Assembly: GCA_035707805.1 (NCBI GenBank)
Contig: DASSTS010000041.1
Coordinates: 1 to 64,000, forward strand
Direction: 5' to 3'
DNA: 64,000 bases
Origin: Castellaniella sp035707805
Lineage (GTDB): Bacteria; Pseudomonadota; Gammaproteobacteria; Burkholderiales; Burkholderiaceae_B
Each line of letters opens with the position of its first letter. Position 1 is the first letter of the stretch. Made by a program: the position numbers and the translations under genes. Positions 53,550 through 61,616 of this stretch are shown here, piece after piece. The notes beneath the pieces are model-generated. The model had not been told where the DNA came from. It searched no databases and saw only the letters and a list, made by a program, of their open reading frames with translations.

Positions 53550-54377
53550 ATGGAGACCACCGCAATCTCCGCCGCCGCGCGCGCGGGCCAGCCGCCCGCC
53601 GGCGTGCTGAGCGCGCACGACATCACCCTGGGCTACGCGGGCGCCGCCGGCCAGGGGACGACCACCGTGCTGGCGGACTTCTCGCTCGAACTGCGCGCGG
53701 GCGAGATCGTCGCCCTGCTGGGGCCCAGCGGGGTCGGCAAATCGTCCCTGCTGCGCGTCCTGGCCGGCCTGCAGCAGGCCCAGGGCGGCGAGATCCGCCT
53801 CAAGGATCACCGCCTGACCGGCCCCTCGCCGGCGCTGGGCCTGGTGTTCCAGGATCCCAGCCTGCTGCCCTGGCTGACGCTGGAAGAGAACGTCGCCTTC
53901 GGCCTGGACTTCCGCCACCAGCCGCGCCTGGACCCGGGCACGCGCCAGCAGCGCGTCCACCAGGCGATTGCCGAGGTCGGGCTGCAGTCGGCCCGGGCCC
54001 GGTATCCCGACGAACTGTCCGGCGGCATGGCCCAGCGCACCTCGCTCGCCCGCACCCTGGCGCGCGCCCCCGAGATCCTGCTGCTGGACGAACCCTTCAG
54101 CGCGCTGGACGAGGTGACCCGGGGGGAAATGCAATCGCTGCTGCTGCAGGTCGCCGCGCGGCACCAGGCCGCCGCCATCCTCGTGACCCACGACATCGAC
54201 GAGGCGCTGCTGCTGGCCGACCGCATCCTGTTGATCGGCGGCCAGCCCGGACGCCTGATCCACGAGTGGACGGTGGCGCAGCCCCATCCCCGCGACGAGA
54301 CCAGCCCGGCCCTGACCGCCTTGCGGGTCGAAATCCTCCAATCCCTGCGCACCGCCCGTTTACCGAGACCTCAATGA
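53550..54377 (+). CDS. ABC transporter ATPase, nitrate/sulfonate/taurine type
   Basis: 275 residues. Walker A is LLGPSGVGKSSLLRVLAG, Q-loop VFQDPSLLPWLTL, signature ELSGGMAQRTSLARTLAR, Walker B ILLLDEPFSALD, and the switch His in VTHDIDEALL. This set is typical of SsuB/TauB/NrtD ATPases. The N-terminal 30 residues before SAHDITLGYAG are polar. It overlaps the binding-protein gene by four bases and energises the import system encoded downstream. Confidence 0.93.
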   Translation: METTAISAAARAGQPPAGVLSAHDITLGYAGAAGQGTTTVLADFSLELRAGEIVALLGPSGVGKSSLLRVLAGLQQAQGGEIRLKDHRLTGPSPALGLVFQDPSLLPWLTLEENVAFGLDFRHQPRLDPGTRQQRVHQAIAEVGLQSARARYPDELSGGMAQRTSLARTLARAPEILLLDEPFSALDEVTRGEMQSLLLQVAARHQAAAILVTHDIDEALLLADRILLIGGQPGRLIHEWTVAQPHPRDETSPALTALRVEILQSLRTARLPRPQ

Positions 54378-55600
54378 CCCGTTTCAAACCGCTCGACCTC
54401 TGCTGCGGCGCCGCCGACAGCACCTTCGCCCGCCGCCGCCAGTTCCTGAAGCTGTCGGCGCTGTTCACCGCCGCCGGCGCGCTACCGCTGATGCAGGCGG
54501 GCAGTGTGGCGCGCGCCGCCGAGCCCGACGCGCCGGTGCGCATCGGCTATCTGCCGATCACGGACGCCACGCCGCTGCTGGTCGCGCACCACAACGGCCT
54601 GTTCGAGCAGCAGGGGCTGCAGGTCGAAAAGCCGCGCCGCTTTCGCAGCTGGTCGCAGATCGTCGAGGCCTTCCTCAGCGGCCAGGTCAACGTCGTGCAC
54701 CTGCTCATGCCCATGACCTTGTGGTCGCGCTACGGCAGCCAGTCGCCCGCCAAGGTCGTGGCCTGGAACCATACCGAAGGCTCGTGCCTGACCGTGCTGC
54801 CCAGCGTGAATTCGCTGCAGGACCTGGGCGGCACCACCGTCGCCATCCCGTTCTGGTATTCGGTGCACAACATCGTGCTGCAGGCCATCCTGCGCCAGGC
54901 CGGCCTGGAATTCATCAGCGACGGCGAGCCCACGAAAAAACAGGTGAAGCTGGTCGTGATGTCGCCCGGCGACATGCTGCCCGCGCTGGGCAGCAAGCGG
55001 ATCTCCGGCTACATCGTGGCCGAGCCGTTCAACGCCAAGGCGGAAGAGCTGGGCGTGGGCAAGGTCTGGCGCTTCACCGGCGACGTCTGGCGCAATCACG
55101 CCTGCTGCGTGGTCACCATGCACGAGCGCGACCTGCAGGAACGGCCCGAATGGTCGCAGAAGGTCGTCAACGCCATCGTCCAGGCACAGGCCTGGGTGCG
55201 CGACCACCGCGAGGACACCGTCAAGATCCTCGCCCGCGGCAATCCCGCCGCCTATACCCCGCACGAGCCCTCCACGCTGGCCCGGGTCCTGCTGCCCTCG
55301 GCCGAGCGCGACGCCGCCTACGCCAAGAGCGGCGCCATCCGCCACACCGGCTGGGGGGAACTGCGCATCGATTTCCGCCCCTATCCCTACCCCAGCTACA
55401 CCGAGAAGCTGGTCACCCTGCTGAAGGACACCTACGTCCTGGGCGAGAATGCCTTCCTGAAGGACCTGGATCCCGCCCACGTGGCCCGCGACCTGGTCGA
55501 CGACCGCTACGTGCGCAAGGCCATCGAGGCCCAGGGCGGTCTGGCCGCCTTCGGCATCACCGGCGGCTATACCCGCACGGAAACCTTCGAGGTGAGCTGA
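54374..55600 (+). CDS. Tat-exported ABC substrate-binding protein (NrtA/SsuA-like)
   Basis: 408 residues. The N-terminus has a twin-arginine signal (FARRRQFLKLSALFTAAGAL) with cleavage likely after ARA near residue 48, so the protein is probably folded before export. The mature part is an NMT1/CmpA-like type II binding fold: VRIGYLPITDATPLLVAHH, GLFEQQGLQVE, and LMPMTLWSRYG. Relatives bind nitrate, bicarbonate, sulfonates or pyrimidine-like compounds. The C-terminal segment (YTEKLVTLLKDTYVLGENAFL) is longer than in SsuA and more NrtA-like. The ligand is unknown. Confidence 0.9.
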   Translation: MTRFKPLDLCCGAADSTFARRRQFLKLSALFTAAGALPLMQAGSVARAAEPDAPVRIGYLPITDATPLLVAHHNGLFEQQGLQVEKPRRFRSWSQIVEAFLSGQVNVVHLLMPMTLWSRYGSQSPAKVVAWNHTEGSCLTVLPSVNSLQDLGGTTVAIPFWYSVHNIVLQAILRQAGLEFISDGEPTKKQVKLVVMSPGDMLPALGSKRISGYIVAEPFNAKAEELGVGKVWRFTGDVWRNHACCVVTMHERDLQERPEWSQKVVNAIVQAQAWVRDHREDTVKILARGNPAAYTPHEPSTLARVLLPSAERDAAYAKSGAIRHTGWGELRIDFRPYPYPSYTEKLVTLLKDTYVLGENAFLKDLDPAHVARDLVDDRYVRKAIEAQGGLAAFGITGGYTRTETFEVS

Positions 55601-56379
55601 TGCGCGCGCGCCCGACCCTCCTGTCCTCGCGGCAACGCCTGGCGCTCAGCCTGGGCGGCCTGGCTGCGCTGCTGCTGCTGTGGGCGGCCGGCATCGGCCT
55701 GCTGGGCCAGGATCTGGCCATGGCGCGGCTGTTCGCCCCCGCCCAGGCGCTGCCCAGTCTGGCGCACCTGATCCTGGACAACCAGCTCACCGTGCACACC
55801 CTGGTCAGCCTGCGGCGCGTGGCGGTGGGCCTGTTCTGGGCCCTGGTGTTCGGCATTCCCCTGGGCCTGGCCATCGGCCTGTCCCGGCGCCTGGAATCCG
55901 CCACCAGCGGGGCCTTCCAGTTCCTGCGCATGATCTCGCCGCTGTCGTGGATGCCGATCGCCGTCATGCTGTTCGGCGTGGGCGACGCGCCGATCTATTT
56001 CCTGCTGAGCTTCGCCGCCGTCTGGCCGATCATCCTGAACACCAGCGCCGGCGTGCGCCAGCTGGACGCCCGCTGGCTGATGCTGGCCCGCAGCCTGAGC
56101 GCCACCCGCACCGAGATCCTGTGGAAGATCGTGATCCCCGGTTCGCTGGGCCACATCCTGACCGGCCTGCGCCTGGCCATCGGCATCGTCTGGATCATCC
56201 TGGTGCCCTGCGAAATGCTGGGAGTCAGTTCCGGCCTGGGTTATTTCATCCTGGATACCCGCGACCGCCTGGCCTATTCCGAGCTGATGGCGGTCATCGT
56301 CCTGATCGGCATCCTGGGCTTCACCCTGGATGCCACCGCCCAGCGCCTGCACCGGCGCTGGGGGCGCGGGCGCAGCTGA
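55600..56379 (+). CDS. ABC transporter permease, nitrate/sulfonate type
   Basis: 259 residues with six membrane helices of the BPD_transp_1 family. Helix 1 is LALSLGGLAALLLLWAAGIGL, and the EAA-like coupling loop reads DARWLMLARSLSATRTEILWKIVIPGSLGHILTGLRL. It starts on the stop codon of the binding-protein gene (TGATG) and completes the ATPase/binding protein/permease set. Its TGA directly abuts the stop of the opposing uvrD gene. Confidence 0.93.
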   Translation: MRARPTLLSSRQRLALSLGGLAALLLLWAAGIGLLGQDLAMARLFAPAQALPSLAHLILDNQLTVHTLVSLRRVAVGLFWALVFGIPLGLAIGLSRRLESATSGAFQFLRMISPLSWMPIAVMLFGVGDAPIYFLLSFAAVWPIILNTSAGVRQLDARWLMLARSLSATRTEILWKIVIPGSLGHILTGLRLAIGIVWIILVPCEMLGVSSGLGYFILDTRDRLAYSELMAVIVLIGILGFTLDATAQRLHRRWGRGRS

Positions 56380-58719
56380 TCAGTTCAGGATTTCCAGCTT
56401 CGCCACGCCCAGCGCCAGGGTCTTGGTCCCGGCATCCCGGAACTCGATGCGCGCCTGGGCGTCGGCGCCGGTGCCGCTGAGCGACACGATGGTGCCCTCG
56501 CCGAAGCGGCCGTGGCGCACGGAACCCCCGATGCGGAAGCACTGCTCGCCCACCGTGACGTCGGCGGTACGGGTGCGCGCGGTGCGCGGCGCAAAGCTGC
56601 TGCCGCCTTCGCCGTGCCAGCTCCCCAGCCCCCGGCGGAAGGCCCCGCGCCAGGCGGGCTGCTGTTCGGGGGCCGCCGCCCGCTGGCGCGGCGTGATCCA
56701 TTTCAGATGCGCGTCGGGCACCTCGTCCAGGAAGCGCGACCGCAGCGCATAGCGGGTCTGCCCGTGCAGCATGCGGCTTTGCGCCAGGGTCAGGGTCAGG
56801 CGCTCGCGGGCACGGGTGATGGCCACGTACATCAGGCGGCGTTCCTCTTCGAGGCCGCCCGCGTCCAGCAGGCTGTTCTCGTGGGGGAACAGGCCTTCCT
56901 CGAGGCCGGTGATGAAGACCACGTCGAATTCCAGCCCCTTGGCGGCATGCACGGTCATCAGCTGCACCGCGTCCTCGCCCGCCTGGGCCTGGTTGTCGCC
57001 GGCCTCCAGCGAGGCATGGCTGAGAAAGGCGCCCAGCGGCGACATCACGGCGGGCGGCGCGATGTCCGCGTCAAAGTCCGGGCCGTCGGGCGGGAAGGCC
57101 GCGCCGGCGTCCGGCGCCGGGGCCTCGGCCCGGGGCGCCGCGCCGCCGGCGCCGAATTCGGGAATCCGCCCCGCGATCAGGCCCTGGAATCCTTCTTCCG
57201 CCACGAACGCGGCGGCGGCATTGACCAGTTCCTGAAGGTTCTCCAGCCGCTCCTGCCCCTCCCGGTCGGCCTGGTAATGAGCCTCCAGGCCGCTGTGGTG
57301 CACCACCTGCCCGATGAGCTCAGGCAGGTCCAGGGACTGGGCGGCCTCGGCCATCTCGCGGATCATCGTGGCAAAGCGGGCCAGGCTGGCGCCGCCCTTG
57401 CCGGGCACATAGGCCACCGCGCCGGCCAGGCTGGTGCCGTACTGGGCGGCGGCATCGGCCAGCTGCTCCAGCGTGCGGGCGCCGATGCCGCGGGCCGGGA
57501 AATTCACGACCCGCATCCACGAGGTGTCGTCGTGCGGATTGTCGATCAGGCGCAGATAGGCCAGCACGTGCTTGACCTCCTGGCGCTCGAAGAACCGCTG
57601 CCCGCCGTAGACGCGGTACGGCACGCGGGCGGAGAACAGGGCGTGCTCGATGGGCCGCGACTGGGCGTTGCTGCGGTACAGGATGGCGATTTCGTGCGCC
57701 GGCCTGCCCTCGCGCAGCAGCGCGCGGATCTCGTCCACCAGCCACTGGGCCTCCATCTGGTCCGAGGCCTGCTCGACCACCCGCAGGGGCTCGCCCTCGC
57801 CCGCCTCGGTCCAGAGGTTCTTGCCCAGCCGGTGGGCATTGTGGGCGATCAGGGCGTTGGCGGCGTCCAGGATGTGGCCGTGCGAACGATAGTTCTGTTC
57901 CAGGCGGATGACGTTGCCGTGGGCATGGCGCTGCTCGAAATCCGCCATATTGCCCACGTTGGCGCCCCGGAAGGCATAGATGGACTGGTCGTCGTCGCCC
58001 ACGGCGAAGACGGGGGTGTCGCCGCCCGCCAGCAGCATCAGCCAGCGGTACTGCAGCACGTTGGTGTCCTGGAACTCGTCGACCAGGATGTGCTGGAAGC
58101 GCCGCTGGTAATGCTCGCGGATCGGCGCCTCGCGCTGCAGCAGCTCGTAGGCGCGCAGCAGCAGCTCGCCGAAATCGACGACGCCCTCGCGCTCGCACTG
58201 GTCCTGGTAGCGCTGGTACAGGTCGGCCAGGCGCCGCGCGTGGCTGTCGCGCGCGTCCAGGTCGCCGGGCCGCAGGCCGTCTTCCTTGGCGCCGTTGATC
58301 ATGCGCTGCACGTCGCGCGGGGGAAAGCGCTCGTCGTCCACGCCGTTGGCCTTCAGCATGCGCTTGATGGCCGAGAGCTGGTCGGCGCTGTCCAGGATCT
58401 GGAAGGCCTGGGGCAGGCCGGCCTCGCGATGATGCGCGCGCAGCAGGCGGTTGCACAGGCCGTGGAAGGTGCCGACCCACATGCCCCGGGTGTTGATGGG
58501 CAGCAGGGCCGAGAGGCGCGACAGCATTTCGCGCGCGGCCTTGTTGGTGAAGGTGACCGCCAGCAGTCCGAAGGGGCTGACCTGCCCGGTCTGGATCAGC
58601 CACGCCATGCGCGTGGTCAGCACCCGGGTCTTGCCGCTGCCCGCCCCCGCCAGGACCAGGGCATGTTGCGCGGGCAGGGTGACCGCGGCGTGTTGTTGCT
58701 CGTTCAGACCTTCAATCAT
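56380..58719 (-). CDS. uvrD: DNA helicase II (UvrD/Rep family)
   Basis: 779 residues from ATG 58719, which overlaps the desaturase stop by four bases. SF1A 3'-5' helicase motifs are in order: LNEQQHAAV (Q), GAGSGKTRVLTTR (I), VTFTNKAAREM (Ia), ILVDEFQDTN (II), VGDDDQSIYAFRGA (III), LEQNYRS (IV), TVHAAKGLEFDVVF (V) and VAITRARERL (VI). The C-terminal VRHGRFGEGTIVSLSG is the UvrD Tudor-like domain that contacts RNA polymerase. UvrD displaces UvrC and cut strands in excision repair and mismatch repair. An Ala/Pro-rich insert (PRAEAPAPDAGAAFPPDG) lies near residue 535. Confidence 0.95.
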   Translation of the reverse strand: MIEGLNEQQHAAVTLPAQHALVLAGAGSGKTRVLTTRMAWLIQTGQVSPFGLLAVTFTNKAAREMLSRLSALLPINTRGMWVGTFHGLCNRLLRAHHREAGLPQAFQILDSADQLSAIKRMLKANGVDDERFPPRDVQRMINGAKEDGLRPGDLDARDSHARRLADLYQRYQDQCEREGVVDFGELLLRAYELLQREAPIREHYQRRFQHILVDEFQDTNVLQYRWLMLLAGGDTPVFAVGDDDQSIYAFRGANVGNMADFEQRHAHGNVIRLEQNYRSHGHILDAANALIAHNAHRLGKNLWTEAGEGEPLRVVEQASDQMEAQWLVDEIRALLREGRPAHEIAILYRSNAQSRPIEHALFSARVPYRVYGGQRFFERQEVKHVLAYLRLIDNPHDDTSWMRVVNFPARGIGARTLEQLADAAAQYGTSLAGAVAYVPGKGGASLARFATMIREMAEAAQSLDLPELIGQVVHHSGLEAHYQADREGQERLENLQELVNAAAAFVAEEGFQGLIAGRIPEFGAGGAAPRAEAPAPDAGAAFPPDGPDFDADIAPPAVMSPLGAFLSHASLEAGDNQAQAGEDAVQLMTVHAAKGLEFDVVFITGLEEGLFPHENSLLDAGGLEEERRLMYVAITRARERLTLTLAQSRMLHGQTRYALRSRFLDEVPDAHLKWITPRQRAAAPEQQPAWRGAFRRGLGSWHGEGGSSFAPRTARTRTADVTVGEQCFRIGGSVRHGRFGEGTIVSLSGTGADAQARIEFRDAGTKTLALGVAKLEILN

Positions 58720-59924
58720 GCAGCATAGGAGCGTAGCCGGTACGCGAATTGTTCCAGGCCCTCGATGCCGCTGGCCTGCGCCCGCTGGCACCAGGCCCGC
58801 AAATCGGCCAGCAGCTGGTCGCTGCTGGCGCTGGAGGATTCCCAGAGGGCCGTCAGCTCGCGGCGCATCTGCAGCAGGGTGGACAGGGCCGGCGCGGCGG
58901 ACAGGGCGCGCGCGACCTGCGCCTGCTGGACGGGCGCCAGGGCCTGCGGATCGCGCACCAGCCATTTGCGGCAATGGCGCAGCAGCTTGCGCTCGGCCAG
59001 GCAGCGCCGCAGCTTGAGGACTTTCAGCTCGTGGGCCACGGCGGCCTTGGTCATGCGGGAATAACGCGCCAGCACGTCGTAGCGATGGACCAGGATGCCC
59101 TGCAGCTGATCCTGCCCCAGCGAATCGATGGGCACCGGCCCGCCCTCCTGCCACTGCAGGCGCGGCGCCACGCGGCGCACGCTGGCCAGGCCCAGGGCCT
59201 GCAGCACGCGGATGTACGCCCAGCCCAGGTCGAATTCGTACCAGCGGGAGGAAAATTTAGCCGAGGTCCCGTAGGCGTGGTGGTTGTTGTGCAGCTCTTC
59301 CCCGCCGATCAGGATCCCCCAGGGCGACACGTTGGTGCTGTCGTCCGGGCAGGCGAAGTTGCGATAGCCCCAGGCATGGCCCAGGCCGTTGACCACGCCG
59401 GCGGCCCAGAACGGGATCCAGGCCATCTGCACCGCCCAGATCGTCAGGCCGATCACGCCGAACAGCGCCAGGTCGATGCCCAGCATCAGCAGGATGCCCA
59501 GCAGGTTGTGGCGCCGGTAGAGGCGCTGCTCGATCCAGTCGTCCGGCGTGCCGTGGCTGTAGCGCTTGAGGGTCTCGGCATTGCCGGCCTCGTCGCGGTA
59601 GAGCTCCGCGCCGCGGAAGAACACCTGGGCCAGGCCGAACACGGCCGGCGAATGCGGGTCGCCATCGCGCTCGCACTTGGCGTGGTGCTTGCGGTGGATC
59701 GCCACCCATTCGCGCGTGACCATGCCGGTGGTCAGCCACAGCCAGAAGCGGAAGAAGTGCGCCACGGCCGGATGCAGGTCCAGGCCGCGATGCGCTTGGC
59801 TGCGATGGAGATAGAGGGTCACGGCCACGATGGTGACGTGCGTCAGCGCCAGCGTGACGGCCAGCAGGGCCCAGGGGCCCAGCTGCAGCATGCCGCCCTG
59901 CAGGAACGATAGCCAGGTATTCAT
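58716..59924 (-). CDS. membrane fatty acid desaturase (delta-9 type)
   Basis: 402 residues from ATG 59924 (MNTWLSFLQGG). Four to five membrane helices and three histidine boxes are seen: HRSQAH, HRKHH and HNNHHAYG, which bind the di-iron centre. Such enzymes place a cis double bond in acyl chains using O2 and an electron donor. The C-terminal 130 residues after LQWQEGGPVP are charged and helical and extend beyond the bacterial minimum. It is translationally coupled to uvrD and divergent from an acyl-CoA ligase; the 74-base gap contains GTATAGTATTC near 59960 as a possible -10 region. Confidence 0.92.
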   Translation of the reverse strand: MNTWLSFLQGGMLQLGPWALLAVTLALTHVTIVAVTLYLHRSQAHRGLDLHPAVAHFFRFWLWLTTGMVTREWVAIHRKHHAKCERDGDPHSPAVFGLAQVFFRGAELYRDEAGNAETLKRYSHGTPDDWIEQRLYRRHNLLGILLMLGIDLALFGVIGLTIWAVQMAWIPFWAAGVVNGLGHAWGYRNFACPDDSTNVSPWGILIGGEELHNNHHAYGTSAKFSSRWYEFDLGWAYIRVLQALGLASVRRVAPRLQWQEGGPVPIDSLGQDQLQGILVHRYDVLARYSRMTKAAVAHELKVLKLRRCLAERKLLRHCRKWLVRDPQALAPVQQAQVARALSAAPALSTLLQMRRELTALWESSSASSDQLLADLRAWCQRAQASGIEGLEQFAYRLRSYAA

Positions 59925-59998
59925 GATATTGGGAAGCCCGCCCGCGGGAATGAAAAGTATAGTATTCAACTAGTGTAGTCCACCCCGAGGAGACACGC

Positions 59999-61564
59999 AT
60001 GACCCTTCACGACAGTGCCCGCATCCCCGCGTCGGTCCGGCGCAGCGGCCGCAACCTGATCGGCGACGCCTTCGAGCGCTCCGTGCGGCGCAACCCCGAC
60101 CGGCTCGCCCTGCAGTTCGATTCCCGGGACTGGACCTACGCGGCGCTGGACCAGGGGGCCAACCGCGTCGCCCGCCGGCTGCTGGCCCTGGGCCTGCGGC
60201 CGGGGGACCGGGTGGCCGCCTACGGACGCAATTCCGACGCCTACGTGCTGCTCTGGCTGGCCTGCGTCAAGGCCGGCCTCGTCCACGTGCCGATCAACTA
60301 CGCGCTGCTGGATGCGGAACTGCGCTACATCCTCGAGCAGTCCGGCGCCCAGGCGCTGTTCCACGACACCGAGCTGGCGTCCGCCATCGAGGCCCTGGGC
60401 GAGGTCCCGGCCTGCGAATGGCGGGGCACGCTGTCGGGCGGCCGAGAGGCGGACGTCCTCGCCTGGTCCCGCGGGGACGGCCCGGACACCGCGCCCGAGA
60501 TCGACGCCGACGAGGAGAGTATCGCCCAGCTGCTGTATACCTCGGGCACCACGGCGGCCCCCAAGGGCGCCATGATGAGCCACCGGGCGCTCCTGGCAGA
60601 ATACGTCAGCACCCTGCTGGCGGCCGACATCCGCGGCGGCGACCGGTCGCTGGCCGCCCTGCCGCTGTACCACTCCGCCCAGATGCACGTCTTCCTGATG
60701 CCGCAGCTGCTGGTCGGCGCTGCGACTCTGCTGATCCAGGCGCCGCAACCGGAACGCTGCTTCGAGCTCATCGAACGCGAGCGGGTCACCTCGTTCTTCG
60801 CGCCGCCGACGGTATGGATCGCCTTTCTGCGGCATCCCGCCTTCGATCCCGCGCGGCTGGCCTCGCTGCAGAAAGGCTACTACGGGGCCTCCATCATGCC
60901 GGTGCCGGTGGTCCAGGAACTCGCGCAGCGCCTGCCCGCCCTGCAGCTCTACAACTGCTACGGGCAAAGCGAGATCGCCCCGCTGGCCACGGTGCTGCGC
61001 CCCGAGGACCACGCCGAGCGCCCGGCCTCGGCGGGCCAGCCGATCTTCAACGTCGAAACGCGCATCGTGGATGCCGACATGAACGACATGCCGCCCGGCG
61101 AGATGGGCGAGATCATCCACCGCTCGCCCCAGCTGATGAGCGGCTATTGGGACAAGCCCGAAGAGACCGCCGCGTCCTTCACCGGCGGCTGGTTCCATTC
61201 GGGGGACGTCGGCCACATGGACGCCGCCGGCTACCTGTACGTGACCGACCGCATCAAGGACATCATCAACACCGGCGGCGTCGTGGTCGCCAGCCGCGAG
61301 GTCGAGGAATGCCTCTACACCCACCCGGCGGTGGCGGAGGTCGCGGTGATCGGATTGCCCGACGAACGCTGGATCGAGGCGGTGACGGCAGTCGTGGCCC
61401 TGAAACAGGGCTGCACGGCCGGGGCCGACGAGTTGATCGGCCACGTGCATGCCCGCCTGGCGCCGTTCAAGGTGCCCAAGCGGGTCTTCTTCGTCGAGGA
61501 CATGCCGCGCAACGCCTCCGGCAAGCTGCTCAAGCGCGAGCTGCGCGACCGCTACGCGGCCTGA
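59999..61564 (+). CDS. AMP-forming acyl-CoA synthetase (FadD-like)
   Basis: 521 residues. ANL-family motifs are LLYTSGTTAAPKGAMMSHR, YNCYGQSEIAP, GGWFHSGDVGHMDAAGYL, DRIKDIINTGGVVVASREVE and the catalytic Lys in NASGKLLKREL. The P-loop has AAPKG in place of the more usual GxPKG. It forms acyl-CoA from a fatty or similar acid. The GAGGAG ribosome site lies eight bases before the ATG. It is divergent from the desaturase, so both may act on the same acyl pool; substrate length cannot be judged. Confidence 0.9.
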   Translation: MTLHDSARIPASVRRSGRNLIGDAFERSVRRNPDRLALQFDSRDWTYAALDQGANRVARRLLALGLRPGDRVAAYGRNSDAYVLLWLACVKAGLVHVPINYALLDAELRYILEQSGAQALFHDTELASAIEALGEVPACEWRGTLSGGREADVLAWSRGDGPDTAPEIDADEESIAQLLYTSGTTAAPKGAMMSHRALLAEYVSTLLAADIRGGDRSLAALPLYHSAQMHVFLMPQLLVGAATLLIQAPQPERCFELIERERVTSFFAPPTVWIAFLRHPAFDPARLASLQKGYYGASIMPVPVVQELAQRLPALQLYNCYGQSEIAPLATVLRPEDHAERPASAGQPIFNVETRIVDADMNDMPPGEMGEIIHRSPQLMSGYWDKPEETAASFTGGWFHSGDVGHMDAAGYLYVTDRIKDIINTGGVVVASREVEECLYTHPAVAEVAVIGLPDERWIEAVTAVVALKQGCTAGADELIGHVHARLAPFKVPKRVFFVEDMPRNASGKLLKRELRDRYAA

Positions 61565-61583
61565 AGCCCGACCGCACCCCCGA

Positions 61584-61607
61584 CCGCCCCGACCGGCGCC
61601 GGGGCGG
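61584..61607. terminator. GC-rich hairpin between convergent genes
   Basis: A perfect 8-bp stem CCGCCCCG/CGGGGCGG with loop ACCGGCGC lies in the 52-base gap between the acyl-CoA ligase and the RNA methyltransferase gene. No T tract follows on either side, so it may slow polymerase or protect 3' ends rather than terminate alone. Confidence 0.5.
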
Positions 61608-61616
61608 CCGCCGGGA

